Positions 9,732 through 18,343 of a stretch of 26,889 bases of DNA are shown one piece after another. The DNA is from Pusillimonas sp035515275 (GTDB taxonomy: Bacteria; Pseudomonadota; Gammaproteobacteria; Burkholderiales; Burkholderiaceae_B): NCBI RefSeq assembly GCF_035515275.1, contig NZ_DATJBQ010000064.1, forward strand, positions 1 through 26,889, written 5' to 3'. How positions within the stretch are numbered: position 1 is the stretch's first letter; every line of letters begins with the position of its first letter. Below the pieces are notes generated by a model. It saw nothing but the letters and a program-made list of their open reading frames with translations, was not told where the DNA came from and made no database searches. Position numbers and translations under genes: made by a program.

Positions 9732-9858
9732 CGGGGCAAGCCTTGGGCGCGCGGAGGCACTCGGCCTTCGGCCCGCCTGCCCCGATCGTCCGCGCCTGCG
9801 CGCTTCCTTCTCGGGGCGCCCGGATCTCGCGCCAACGCGCGCCCAAGGCTTGCCCCGC
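9731..9858. repeat. Large inverted repeat with 22-bp perfect arms
   Basis: The left arm (9731-9752) begins GCGGGGCAAGCCTTGGGCGC. Its exact reverse complement occupies 9837-9858. The 84-base interior is very GC-rich and contains smaller self-complementary words such as GGCCTTCGGCC. It sits between the convergent queH and clpB genes. It could be a folded 3' element, a bidirectional transcription barrier, or one copy of a dispersed intergenic repeat family. No transposase or target-site duplication is visible. Confidence 0.8.
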
Positions 9859-9895
9859 ATCCCGACGACTACATCAGGGCAATGCCAGAGCAATA

Positions 9896-9924
9896 CCCCG
9901 ATCTGGCCACAGACCAAATCGGGG
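9896..9924. terminator. Possible weak hairpin terminator at the clpB 3' end
   Basis: CCCCGAT (9896-9902) pairs with ATCGGGG (9918-9924). A C-A mismatch, a TGG/CCA extension and a 7-base loop complete the stem. It begins 8 bases beyond the clpB stop. Neither strand shows a following run of T, so it is not a classic intrinsic terminator and could instead protect the mRNA end. Confidence 0.4.
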
Positions 9925-9931
9925 GCTCCAA

Positions 9932-12523
9932 TTACTGCAAGGTACGTTCAAACACGAACTCGTCGTCGCGCCAATCCACCGGCACCACATCATTGGGCCC
10001 GAACCTGCCCTGAAGCAACAACCGGGCAACCGGGTTTTCGATGTGCTGCTGAATGGCACGCTTCAAAGGACGCGCCCCGAATACCGGGTCAAAACCAGTG
10101 CGGGCCAACTGCGCCAGGGCCGCATCCGATACCTCGAGCCGCATGTCTTGCTGCGCCAGGCGTTCGGCCAGCCGCTGGATTTGAATGCGCGCGATGGATT
10201 CAATATGCTTGGCCTCCAGACCATGGAACACCACGACCTCATCGATGCGGTTCAAGAACTCGGGCCGGAACGACGTTTTCAGCTCTTCCCAGATGACTTC
10301 CTTGATGACCTCATAAGGCTGGCCCGCCATACTTTGAATATGGTGCGAACCCAGGTTGGAAGTCATGACTATGACCGTATTGCGGAAATCAACCGTGCGT
10401 CCCTGGCCATCGGTGAGGCGGCCGTCATCGAGCACCTGCAGCAAAATGTTGAAGACATCAGGGTGAGCCTTTTCGATCTCGTCCAGCAAAATCACACTGT
10501 ACGGATTGCGGCGTACCGCTTCGGTCAGGTAGCCGCCCTCTTCGTAGCCCACATAACCCGGAGGCGCACCGATAAGGCGGGCCACCGAATGCTTCTCCAT
10601 GAATTCGCTCATGTCGATGCGGATCATGTGGTCGTCGGAGTCGAATAAGAAGTTGGCCAGAGCCTTGGTCAGTTCGGTCTTACCCACCCCGGTCGGCCCA
10701 AGGAACAAGAACGAGCCATAAGGGCGCGTAGGATCTGACAGACCCGCCCGCGACCGGCGTATGGCATCGGACACCAGCGTCACCGCCTCGCCTTGCCCCA
10801 CCACCCGCTTATGCAGGAACTCTTCCATGCCCAACAGCTTCTCGCGCTCACCCTGCATCATCTTGGAAACAGGAATACCCGTTGCGCGAGACACCACCTC
10901 GGCAATTTCTTCGGCGCCGACCTCGGTACGCAGCAGACGCGGTTCATCGGTCTTGCGCTCGTCCTTGCCGGCTTCCGCCGCAGCCAGACGGTTCTCGAGC
11001 TCGGGCAGCTTGCCGTATTGAAGCTCGGCAAGTTTGTCGAACTGCCCCTTGCGCTGCAAGTCGGCCATTTCAGCGCGCACGCGCTCGATCTCTTCCTTGA
11101 TTGACTGGGAACCTTGAACCGCCGCTTTCTCGGCTTTCCAGATTTCTTCGTAGTCGTTGTATTCGCGCTGCAGCTTCTCGAGCTCGTCGTCGATGGCCTG
11201 CAAACGCCGCAAGGAAGCATCGTCAGAGTCTTTCTTGACTGCCTCGCGCTCGATCTTGAGTTGAATGATGCGGCGGTCGAGCTTGTCCATGACCTCGGGC
11301 TTGGAGTCGATTTCCATGCGGATGCGCGCCCCGGCCTCATCGATCAGGTCGATGGCCTTGTCGGGCAGGAAGCGGTCGGTAATGTAGCGGTGAGACAGTT
11401 CCGCCGCCGCCACGATGGCCGGGTCGGTGATGGCGACCCCATGATGAAGCTCGTAGCGTTCCTGCAGGCCGCGCAAGATGGCAATGGTCGATTCCACGTC
11501 GGGCTCATTGACCTGCACCTTTTGAAAACGACGCTCAAGCGCAGCGTCTTTTTCGATGTACTTTCGGTATTCATCGAGCGTGGTTGCGCCGATGCAGTGC
11601 AGCTCGCCCCGTGCCAAGGCAGGCTTGAGCATATTTCCGGCGTCCATGGCACCCTCGGCCTTACCCGCCCCGACCATGGTGTGCAGCTCGTCAATGAAGA
11701 CAATAATACCGCCCTCATCTTGAGCCAGCTCTTTCAGTACGGCCTTGAGGCGTTCTTCGAACTCGCCCCGGTATTTTGCGCCAGCCAGCAACGCCGCCAG
11801 GTCCAGCGAAAGCACACGTTTCCCTTTCAGAGTTTCGGGAACCTCGTTGTTGACAATTCGCTGAGCCAGGCCCTCGACAATGGCTGTCTTACCGACGCCC
11901 GGCTCACCGATGAGCACCGGGTTGTTCTTGGTACGGCGCTGCAAAATCTGGATGGAACGACGAATTTCGTCGTCGCGACCAATGACCGGGTCGAGTTTGC
12001 CCCGGCGGGCAAGCTCGGTCAGGTCGGTCGTGTACTTGGCCAGCGCCTCGCGGTTGGCTTCGCCTTCGGCGTCTGAAACAGATTCACCTCCGCGCATGTC
12101 GTCAATGGCCGCCTCGAGCGGCTTGCGCTGCAGGCCCGCGTCGCGCAAGATGCGACCGGCCTCGCCCTTGTCGTCGACAAGCACCAGCAGGAACAACTCG
12201 CTGGCAATGTAAGTGTCGCCTCGGGTCGAGGCCTCTTTGTCGGTACGACTCAGCACCGCCTGCAGGTCGCGGCTGACCTGAATATTGCCTTCGGCCCCCT
12301 GCACCTGAGGCAATGCCCCCATTGCGGTGTTGATGTCGGACATGACCCGGTTGACTGCCACGCCGGCGCGAGCCAGCAAGCTGCCGGCCCCGCTGTCATT
12401 GTCGGAAAGCAAGGCGGCCAGTACGTGTATTGGCTCGATATAAGGGTTGTCGTTTCGGACAGCCAGGCTTTGCGCATCGGCGATTGCCTGCTGAAATTTG
12501 GTCGTAAGTTTGTCGAATCGCAT
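9932..12523 (-). CDS. clpB: ATP-dependent disaggregase chaperone ClpB
   Basis: The 863-residue protein is a full-length ClpB (857 in E. coli), the cytoplasmic Hsp100 hexamer that rescues aggregated proteins with DnaK. Domains in order: the N-terminal double repeat (from MRFDKLTTKFQQAI); AAA module 1 with Walker A GEPGVGKT (near residue 206) and Walker B IVFIDELHTM; the long charged coiled-coil middle domain (about 400-530, with LKIEREAVKKDS and QREYNDYEEIWKAEKA), which separates ClpB from ClpA/ClpC; and AAA module 2 with GPTGVGKTELTKAL and ILLDEIEKAHPD. The C-terminal part has the FRPEFLNRIDE sensor region. The ATG at 12521-12523 opens directly into the conserved N-terminus. A sigma-32 promoter lies about 50 bases upstream. 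Confidence 0.98.
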   Translation of the reverse strand: MRFDKLTTKFQQAIADAQSLAVRNDNPYIEPIHVLAALLSDNDSGAGSLLARAGVAVNRVMSDINTAMGALPQVQGAEGNIQVSRDLQAVLSRTDKEASTRGDTYIASELFLLVLVDDKGEAGRILRDAGLQRKPLEAAIDDMRGGESVSDAEGEANREALAKYTTDLTELARRGKLDPVIGRDDEIRRSIQILQRRTKNNPVLIGEPGVGKTAIVEGLAQRIVNNEVPETLKGKRVLSLDLAALLAGAKYRGEFEERLKAVLKELAQDEGGIIVFIDELHTMVGAGKAEGAMDAGNMLKPALARGELHCIGATTLDEYRKYIEKDAALERRFQKVQVNEPDVESTIAILRGLQERYELHHGVAITDPAIVAAAELSHRYITDRFLPDKAIDLIDEAGARIRMEIDSKPEVMDKLDRRIIQLKIEREAVKKDSDDASLRRLQAIDDELEKLQREYNDYEEIWKAEKAAVQGSQSIKEEIERVRAEMADLQRKGQFDKLAELQYGKLPELENRLAAAEAGKDERKTDEPRLLRTEVGAEEIAEVVSRATGIPVSKMMQGEREKLLGMEEFLHKRVVGQGEAVTLVSDAIRRSRAGLSDPTRPYGSFLFLGPTGVGKTELTKALANFLFDSDDHMIRIDMSEFMEKHSVARLIGAPPGYVGYEEGGYLTEAVRRNPYSVILLDEIEKAHPDVFNILLQVLDDGRLTDGQGRTVDFRNTVIVMTSNLGSHHIQSMAGQPYEVIKEVIWEELKTSFRPEFLNRIDEVVVFHGLEAKHIESIARIQIQRLAERLAQQDMRLEVSDAALAQLARTGFDPVFGARPLKRAIQQHIENPVARLLLQGRFGPNDVVPVDWRDDEFVFERTLQ

Positions 12524-12571
12524 AATCGCTCAGCTCATAAAAGTTTTGGGGGGTGGCCCCACGATGATGAC

Positions 12572-12600
12572 TAGATGCGGACATTGAACAAGATTTCAAG
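12572..12600 (-). promoter_or_regulatory. Sigma-32 heat-shock promoter of clpB
   Basis: Reading the minus strand, the -35 element CTTGAAA (12594-12600) matches the E. coli sigma-32 consensus exactly. The -10 element CCGCATCTA (12572-12580) differs from CCCCATNTA at one base. The spacer is 13 bases, inside the usual range. This predicts a transcript starting near 12565 and a leader of about 40 bases. Confidence 0.85.
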
Positions 12601-12666
12601 ATGTGAAACAGGATCGGATGCCGCCGGCCAACCCTCCCACGCGTCACACATACTTTAACTTTACAC

Positions 12667-12677
12667 TCCGATTCGGA
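12667..12677. promoter_or_regulatory. Possible operator between clpB and the LysR gene
   Basis: TCCGATTCGGA is a perfect inverted repeat (TCCGA, one base, TCGGA) about 100 bases upstream of the LysR start. LysR proteins often autoregulate from such dyads, but this one is shorter than the usual T-N11-A site, so the assignment is weak. Confidence 0.25.
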
Positions 12678-12779
12678 CTGGGTGGCGAAGCTTCTGTGCA
12701 AAATTGCCGTGCGTCCGGCTTTACCCTCTTGACCCGCCTGTTAAGCTTATCCCCTCATCAATCCGGCAGGACCAAAGGA

Positions 12780-13694
12780 ATGGGTAAGTTCAGGCAACTG
12801 GAAAGCTTTGTCTCGGTAGCCACGCTGGGCAGCCTCTCTGCGGCCGCCCGGGCCGAGGGGGTGGCGCCCGCCATGATGGCGCGCCGCATGAACGCACTGG
12901 AGGCCAGACTGGGCATCAAGCTTATGGTGCGCTCGACACGTCGGCTCTCGCTTACGGCCGAGGGCATGCTGCTGTTCAACGAAGCCCAGCGTATTTTGCG
13001 CGAGCTGAACGACGCCGAGAATCGTGTCGCTCAAGGCAGTGAACAACCCAGCGGTCACCTGCGTATCAGCGCACCCGCGGGGTTTGGGCGCCGTCACGTG
13101 GCACCACTGATGCCTGGCTTTCTTCGCGAGCACCCAAAAGTTACTGTCACACTTGACCTCAGCGACCGCTTGGTCGACCTGATCGACGAGCGTTACGACT
13201 GCGCCATCCGTATCGGCGAGCTCGACGATTCCAGCATCATAGGCTTGCGACTGGCTGATAATCGACGCGTCATCGTAGCCGCACCCGCTTATCTTGCCCG
13301 GCACGGTGTTCCACGCATTCCCAACGACCTTGCACAGCACAACTGCCTGGCCTTCGGCGACCAGGGCAACAACCAGGCCAAGGGCTGGCTGCTGCGCCAT
13401 ACCGACGGCGTGGTCAGGCCCGTGCGCGTCAAAGGAAATATGTCGTGCAGCGATGGATCGGTTCTGCATGGCTGGACGCTTGACGGGCACGGACTGGCCT
13501 GGAGGTCGCTCTGGGAGGTGCGCGAAGACCTTGCCATGGGCAGGCTTGTTAGCGTCCTCGACGAATACGCCGCGCCAGCCAACGGCATTTTTGCCATGTT
13601 GCCCGAGCGCAAGCATCTGCCCCTCCGAGTGCGAGCCCTGATCGACCTGCTTCGCGCCACCTATGCCCAGGAAACCTATTGGGCCACCCACTAG
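12780..13694 (+). CDS. LysR family transcriptional regulator
   Basis: The 304-residue protein begins MGKFRQLESFVSVATLGSLS, the usual opening of the winged helix-turn-helix domain (about residues 1-65, with AAARAEGVAPAMMARRMNALEARLG as the HTH). The rest is a two-lobed periplasmic-binding-protein-like effector domain, with LRISAPAGFGRRHVAPLM and YDCAIRIGEL visible. It resembles the large LysR subgroup that regulates an adjacent gene, but the effector and target cannot be told from sequence. The start is chosen by homology: the ATG follows AAAGGA with almost no gap, which is a poor ribosome site spacing. An upstream GTG at 12603 would add 59 residues unlike the family and is rejected. It diverges from clpB and is followed by the FNR-type gene. 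Confidence 0.9.
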   Translation: MGKFRQLESFVSVATLGSLSAAARAEGVAPAMMARRMNALEARLGIKLMVRSTRRLSLTAEGMLLFNEAQRILRELNDAENRVAQGSEQPSGHLRISAPAGFGRRHVAPLMPGFLREHPKVTVTLDLSDRLVDLIDERYDCAIRIGELDDSSIIGLRLADNRRVIVAAPAYLARHGVPRIPNDLAQHNCLAFGDQGNNQAKGWLLRHTDGVVRPVRVKGNMSCSDGSVLHGWTLDGHGLAWRSLWEVREDLAMGRLVSVLDEYAAPANGIFAMLPERKHLPLRVRALIDLLRATYAQETYWATH

Positions 13695-13779
13695 CGGGCC
13701 GCCCTCGTGGACAAAACTTGTACAATGCAGGATCAGGCTGAAAAAAATAATAATCCAGCCAGCGGCTACCAGGATGCGT

Positions 13780-14508
13780 ATGCACAAAAGAATTTCGCTC
13801 TCACCCGAGTCGACTCGCTGTTCGACCTGCATGCTCAACAGCCTATGCCTGCCACTGGGTGTTAACAGTAACGACATCGCCAAATTCGACGAAGTCGTTA
13901 GCGAACGTATTCGCATTCCAAAAGGCGGGGCACTGTTTCATCAGGGCGACCGTTCTGTCGCCATTTACGGTATACGCTCGGGCTCCATCAAGACCCAACT
14001 CGAAGACGCCATTGGTCAAATTCAGGTTACGGGTTTTTTGCTGCCCGGCGAAGTCGTGGGCATCGATGGTTTTCTTAATACCACCCAGTTGTCCAACGCC
14101 ATTGCGCTTGAAGATACCGAGGTTTGCGTCGCCCGCATTGAAGACATGGACCGCGTAGCCGCCCATGTCCCTGCCGTGCAGCATCAGTTACGGCGCCTGA
14201 GCAGCGAAGAAATCAAGCGTTCGCAGCAGCTTGTGGTGGCGTTGGGAGTTCTGCGATCCGAACAACGCCTGGCAGCGTTCTTACTTGACCTATCGCAACG
14301 GCTGGCCACCCTTGGCTATTCGTCCAACGAGTTCGTGCTGCGCATGAGCCGAGAAGAAATCGGCAACTACCTGGGTCTGACGCTTGAAACCGTCAGCCGC
14401 TTGTTCTCGCGCTTTGCCCGTGAACACCTGATCCGGATACATCAGCGCGAGGTCAAGCTGCTTGACCTGCCGGCATTGCGACAGCTGTCGGGACTGGACT
14501 GCGGCTAG
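13780..14508 (+). CDS. fnr: FNR-type oxygen-sensing [4Fe-4S] transcriptional regulator
   Basis: The 242-residue protein belongs to the Crp/Fnr superfamily. It has all four cysteines needed for an oxygen-labile [4Fe-4S] cluster: RCSTCMLNSLC near the N-terminus (Cys14, 17, 23, the FNR C-x2-C-x5-C spacing) and Cys116 in TEVCVAR. A cyclic-nucleotide-like beta-roll covers about 35-130, a dimer helix follows, and the C-terminal HTH (EEIGNYLGLTLETVSRLFSRF region) carries the E-x-x-S-R recognition set that in E. coli FNR reads TTGAT half sites. The start at 13780 has AGG 6 bases upstream; an ATG at 13774 overlaps that site. The gene converges on the cbb3 operon with 8 bases between stops. The operon promoter has a perfect FNR box, so this protein is its probable activator (inference). 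Confidence 0.92.
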   Translation: MHKRISLSPESTRCSTCMLNSLCLPLGVNSNDIAKFDEVVSERIRIPKGGALFHQGDRSVAIYGIRSGSIKTQLEDAIGQIQVTGFLLPGEVVGIDGFLNTTQLSNAIALEDTEVCVARIEDMDRVAAHVPAVQHQLRRLSSEEIKRSQQLVVALGVLRSEQRLAAFLLDLSQRLATLGYSSNEFVLRMSREEIGNYLGLTLETVSRLFSRFAREHLIRIHQREVKLLDLPALRQLSGLDCG

Positions 14509-14516
14509 CCTTCGCC

Positions 14517-14762
14517 TCAGAACGAATCAAGCGTATCGGGCTCGGGTGCCTGGGGTGCCATGTACAGACTTAGCGCGCTTGATAGTGCCGCCATCAGCCA
14601 GAAAAGAAAAAAGCCGCCCGCATACATCTGCTGACGGCTGAGTTCGATCGTGCCAAATACCGGAATATCAAGCGGGTCGATCAATGCAAAAACCGTGGCG
14701 CTGGTGGCCGCGCCGATCAGGAAAGACGGCCAAAGTATCCACATCAATGAGCGCAGTTTCAT
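14517..14762 (-). CDS. Small two-helix membrane protein at the end of the cbb3 operon
   Basis: The protein has 81 residues: MKLRSLMWILWPSFLIGAAT opens the first transmembrane helix (about 6-28). A short loop with ALIDPLDIPVFG follows, then a second helix (about 48-68, GGFFLFWLMAALSSAL), and an acidic tail. I recall similar small proteins beside cco genes in beta-proteobacteria, but I know no function. Its ATG overlaps the stop of the short ccoH gene (ATGA), and GGAG lies 7 bases before the start inside ccoH, so it is translationally coupled. Position suggests a role in oxidase assembly or stability; that is inference. Confidence 0.75.
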   Translation of the reverse strand: MKLRSLMWILWPSFLIGAATSATVFALIDPLDIPVFGTIELSRQQMYAGGFFLFWLMAALSSALSLYMAPQAPEPDTLDSF

Positions 14763-14986
14763 GAGGATTCTCCGGTGCGGGCGTCTGGGGCCGAAGCCGC
14801 CGAAGCGCTGCGCTCGATGACCAGACCATGTTTGCTGCCGCCATCGACAATGGGCTGATCGGCGAAATTCTGTACAGCCAACGCAATGGTTACTGCACAG
14901 CCTGCAATGGCCGCTGCGGGGCCGGCCATAAGAATCCAGGGCCAGGGCTCGCGCCACCAGGGTTTGCTGCTTGTTGCTTTAGTCAT
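14759..14986 (-). CDS. ccoH: Short FixH/CcoH-like protein
   Basis: The 75-residue protein keeps the hallmark start of FixH/CcoH: PWWREPWPWILMAGPA followed by one transmembrane helix. It then has a stretch (QPIVDGGSKHGLVIERS) resembling the family's LVxDDYYKxGLxINR. Full-length FixH proteins are about 150-170 residues with a periplasmic domain; here the protein ends soon after that motif in a Ser/Ala-rich tail. The frame is intact and runs straight into the next gene through an ATGA overlap, which argues against a sequencing frameshift. CcoH contacts the cbb3 oxidase during assembly. A GAGG about 8 bases upstream supports the start at 14986. The gene lies 51 bases after ccoG. Confidence 0.7.
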   Translation of the reverse strand: MTKATSSKPWWREPWPWILMAGPAAAIAGCAVTIALAVQNFADQPIVDGGSKHGLVIERSASAASAPDARTGESS

Positions 14987-15037
14987 GATGTTTGCCTCGT
15001 GTCGTTCTTAGTTGCATGCGTGACTCTGGGCGCCGGC

Positions 15038-16528
<1,491 letters not shown>

Positions 16529-16539
16529 GGTTGGTCTCT

Positions 16540-17457
16540 TTAATCGACGGACTCACCCTCGTTGGACAGCCCCCAGACCCATGCGGTGAGCATGCGGATC
16601 TGCTGCGGCGTCAGGATGCGCTCCTGAGCGGGCATGTGGTTTTCACGACCATTGAGAATAATGTCGACGATCGAGGCTTCGGAGCTGCCGTGAAGCCACA
16701 CGTTGTCGGTAAGGTTGGGCGCACCCAAGGCGGTGTTGCCCTTGCCCTCGGCGCCATGGCAGGCGACGCAGTAGGTGTCGTAGCCGCGCTTGCCGGGCAC
16801 GACCCGTAGCGAATCAGCCGCCAGGCCCGACAGCGACCGTACGTACTGCGCAATGTCAGAGGCTTCGGCAGGCTTGATGGTGCCCGCCCACGGCGGCATG
16901 ATGCCATGACGGCCCTTGGCAATGGTTTGCTCGATTTGCTCGGGCGAGCCGCCATACAGCCAGTCGCCGTCGGTCAGGTTGGGAAAGCTCGGGCCGCCGC
17001 GTGCATCCGAACCATGGCACTGGGCGCAATTGTTCAGGAACAGGCGCTGACCAATCTGTTGCGCCTCGGCGTCGCCGGCGATCTGAGGAATGGTCATGGG
17101 CTCGTAGCGCGCATACACCGGACGGATCTGTTCGGCTTGCGCACTTTGTGCCTGGCGCACCGATTCGGCCGAGGAGTAATTGAGCACACCCTGGAATGTA
17201 CCCAGCCCCGGATAAAGCACCAGGTAGCCCAGCGCGAAAATACACAAGAGCAGATAAAAGACGGTCCACCAGCGCGGTACCGGATTGTTCAGCTCGGACA
17301 GGTCGCCGTCCCAGACATGGCCGGTTTCATCAACCTGCTTGACTTCCTTTTTGAGCCAGGCCCGCTGCGAGAACAGCAGCCAGAGGCAAAAAATGATACC
17401 GCCCAGCGCAATGGCCGAAATGTAGTAACTCCAGAAGCCGCTAAAAAAGTCACTCAT
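16540..17457 (-). CDS. ccoP: cbb3-type cytochrome c oxidase subunit III (diheme cytochrome)
   Basis: Taking the ATG at 17455-17457 (MSDFFSGFWSYYIS), the protein has 305 residues, typical of CcoP. Two N-terminal membrane helices (about 10-30 and 64-82) are joined by a conserved loop with VDETGHVWDGDLSELNNPVPRWW. Two heme c sites follow: CAQCH (144-148) with Met187 in GIMPPW, and CVACH (230-234) with Met275 in NHMPA. It takes electrons from soluble cytochromes and passes them towards CcoO and CcoN. The start overlaps the ccoQ stop by 8 bases, with AGGGG just upstream. A longer reading from 17550 would lie inside ccoQ and lacks homology. Confidence 0.97.
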   Translation of the reverse strand: MSDFFSGFWSYYISAIALGGIIFCLWLLFSQRAWLKKEVKQVDETGHVWDGDLSELNNPVPRWWTVFYLLLCIFALGYLVLYPGLGTFQGVLNYSSAESVRQAQSAQAEQIRPVYARYEPMTIPQIAGDAEAQQIGQRLFLNNCAQCHGSDARGGPSFPNLTDGDWLYGGSPEQIEQTIAKGRHGIMPPWAGTIKPAEASDIAQYVRSLSGLAADSLRVVPGKRGYDTYCVACHGAEGKGNTALGAPNLTDNVWLHGSSEASIVDIILNGRENHMPAQERILTPQQIRMLTAWVWGLSNEGESVD

Positions 17458-17662
17458 GAGATTCCCCTTGTTTCTTATCTTTCGCGTCAGGCGCCCCGTT
17501 GCCTTTGGCTTCGCGTTGCTGGTCCAGATCGACCTCGTCGGGCTGCGCAAATGGCAACATCGCCGAATCGCGGTTTGCTTTGGACCGACCGCGTGAAAAC
17601 GCCCACCAGACGATGCCGATGAATGTCAGCAAGGCAATTGCGGTCATGATTCCGGTAACCAT
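17450..17662 (-). CDS. ccoQ: cbb3-type oxidase subunit IV CcoQ
   Basis: The 70-residue protein has one transmembrane helix near the N-terminus (VTGIMTAIALLTFIGIVWWAF) followed by a charged cytoplasmic tail (GRSKANRDSAMLPFAQPDE). That is the normal form of CcoQ/FixQ, which stabilises the oxidase complex. Its ATG shares one base with the ccoO stop (TGATG), and it overlaps ccoP by 8 bases, so translation through ccoO-Q-P is tightly coupled. Recognition rests mostly on position and topology, because the family is short and variable. Confidence 0.9.
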   Translation of the reverse strand: MVTGIMTAIALLTFIGIVWWAFSRGRSKANRDSAMLPFAQPDEVDLDQQREAKGNGAPDAKDKKQGESHE

Positions 17663-18330
17663 CAGGGTTCTCCTGCCATGGGTTCACCCGCCATGATATT
17701 GGCGGCGGCTTCGCGCCCTGCGACACCCAGGCCCTGCAAATACGCCACCATGGCGTCTTCTTCGGTCTTGCCCTTCAGTGCCTCGGGCGCAGCCTCGATC
17801 TGCTCGTCGGTATAAGGCACGCCCAGATGACGCAACACGCGCATACGCTCTTGCACGTTACTGCCTTCGACGGTGGCGTGCTGCAACCACGGGTAGGCGG
17901 GCATATTGGACTCGGCCACGACGGCGCGCGGATTGCGCAGGTGGATGCGATGCCAGTCGTCTGAATAGCGCTGTCCGACACGGGCCAGATCGGGGCCGGT
18001 GCGTTTGGAGCCCCACAAGAAGGGCCGGTCATAGACGAACTCGCCTGCCACCGAATACGGGCCGTAACGCTGCACTTCAGATTGCAACATGCGGATCTGC
18101 TGCGAGTGACAGCCCACACAACCTTCGCGTATGTACACGTCGCGACCCACAAGCTGTAATGCCTCGTAGGGCTCTACGCCCGCCACGGGCTTGGTGGTGG
18201 AGTGCTGGAAGAACAACGGAATGATCTGGGCCAGACCGGCAAAGGTAATGACCAGAATGCTGAAAAAGATCAGCAGCCCCGCGTTGGTTTCGAGCAGTTC
18301 GTGAGTGAAGCGCCTTTTTTTGCTTGCCAT
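17662..18330 (-). CDS. ccoO: cbb3-type cytochrome c oxidase subunit II (monoheme cytochrome)
   Basis: The 222-residue protein has an N-terminal membrane anchor (about 17-41) and one heme c site, CVGCHSQQ, at residues 71-78. The distal ligand is probably the Met in SNMPAYPWL. Neighbouring GPDLARVGQRYSDDWH is typical of CcoO. It relays electrons from CcoP to the CcoN active site in the inner membrane. The C-terminus ends in a five-residue duplication, MAGEPMAGEP. At DNA level this is a near-identical 15-base direct repeat, and its second copy supplies the AGGAG ribosome site for ccoQ. The gene starts 13 bases after ccoN. Confidence 0.97.
   Translation of the reverse strand: MASKKRRFTHELLETNAGLLIFFSILVITFAGLAQIIPLFFQHSTTKPVAGVEPYEALQLVGRDVYIREGCVGCHSQQIRMLQSEVQRYGPYSVAGEFVYDRPFLWGSKRTGPDLARVGQRYSDDWHRIHLRNPRAVVAESNMPAYPWLQHATVEGSNVQERMRVLRHLGVPYTDEQIEAAPEALKGKTEEDAMVAYLQGLGVAGREAAANIMAGEPMAGEP
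17670..17674 (-). promoter_or_regulatory. ccoQ ribosome binding site inside the ccoO end
   Basis: AGGAG on the minus strand lies 7 bases before the ccoQ ATG, within the second MAGEP codon block of ccoO. The first copy of the duplication reads GCGGGT at the same place, so it is a much weaker ribosome site. Confidence 0.6.
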
Positions 18331-18343
18331 GTCGAGACTTCCT

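Noticed and set aside
9623..9835. A 70-residue Arg/Pro/Ala-rich minus-strand frame in the queH-clpB gap
   Set aside because: Composition reflects the GC-rich inverted repeat; no ribosome site or homology seen.
9731..9858. Insertion sequence or MITE
   Set aside because: Inverted arms exist, but no transposase, target-site duplication or second copy can be seen within the window.
9677..10648. A 323-residue plus-strand frame over the clpB end
   Set aside because: It is antisense to clpB and starts inside the repeat region; no family resemblance.
13695..13779. An FNR box for autoregulation of the fnr-like gene
   Set aside because: TTGTACAA is present near 13716, but there is no TTGAT-N4-ATCAA arrangement.
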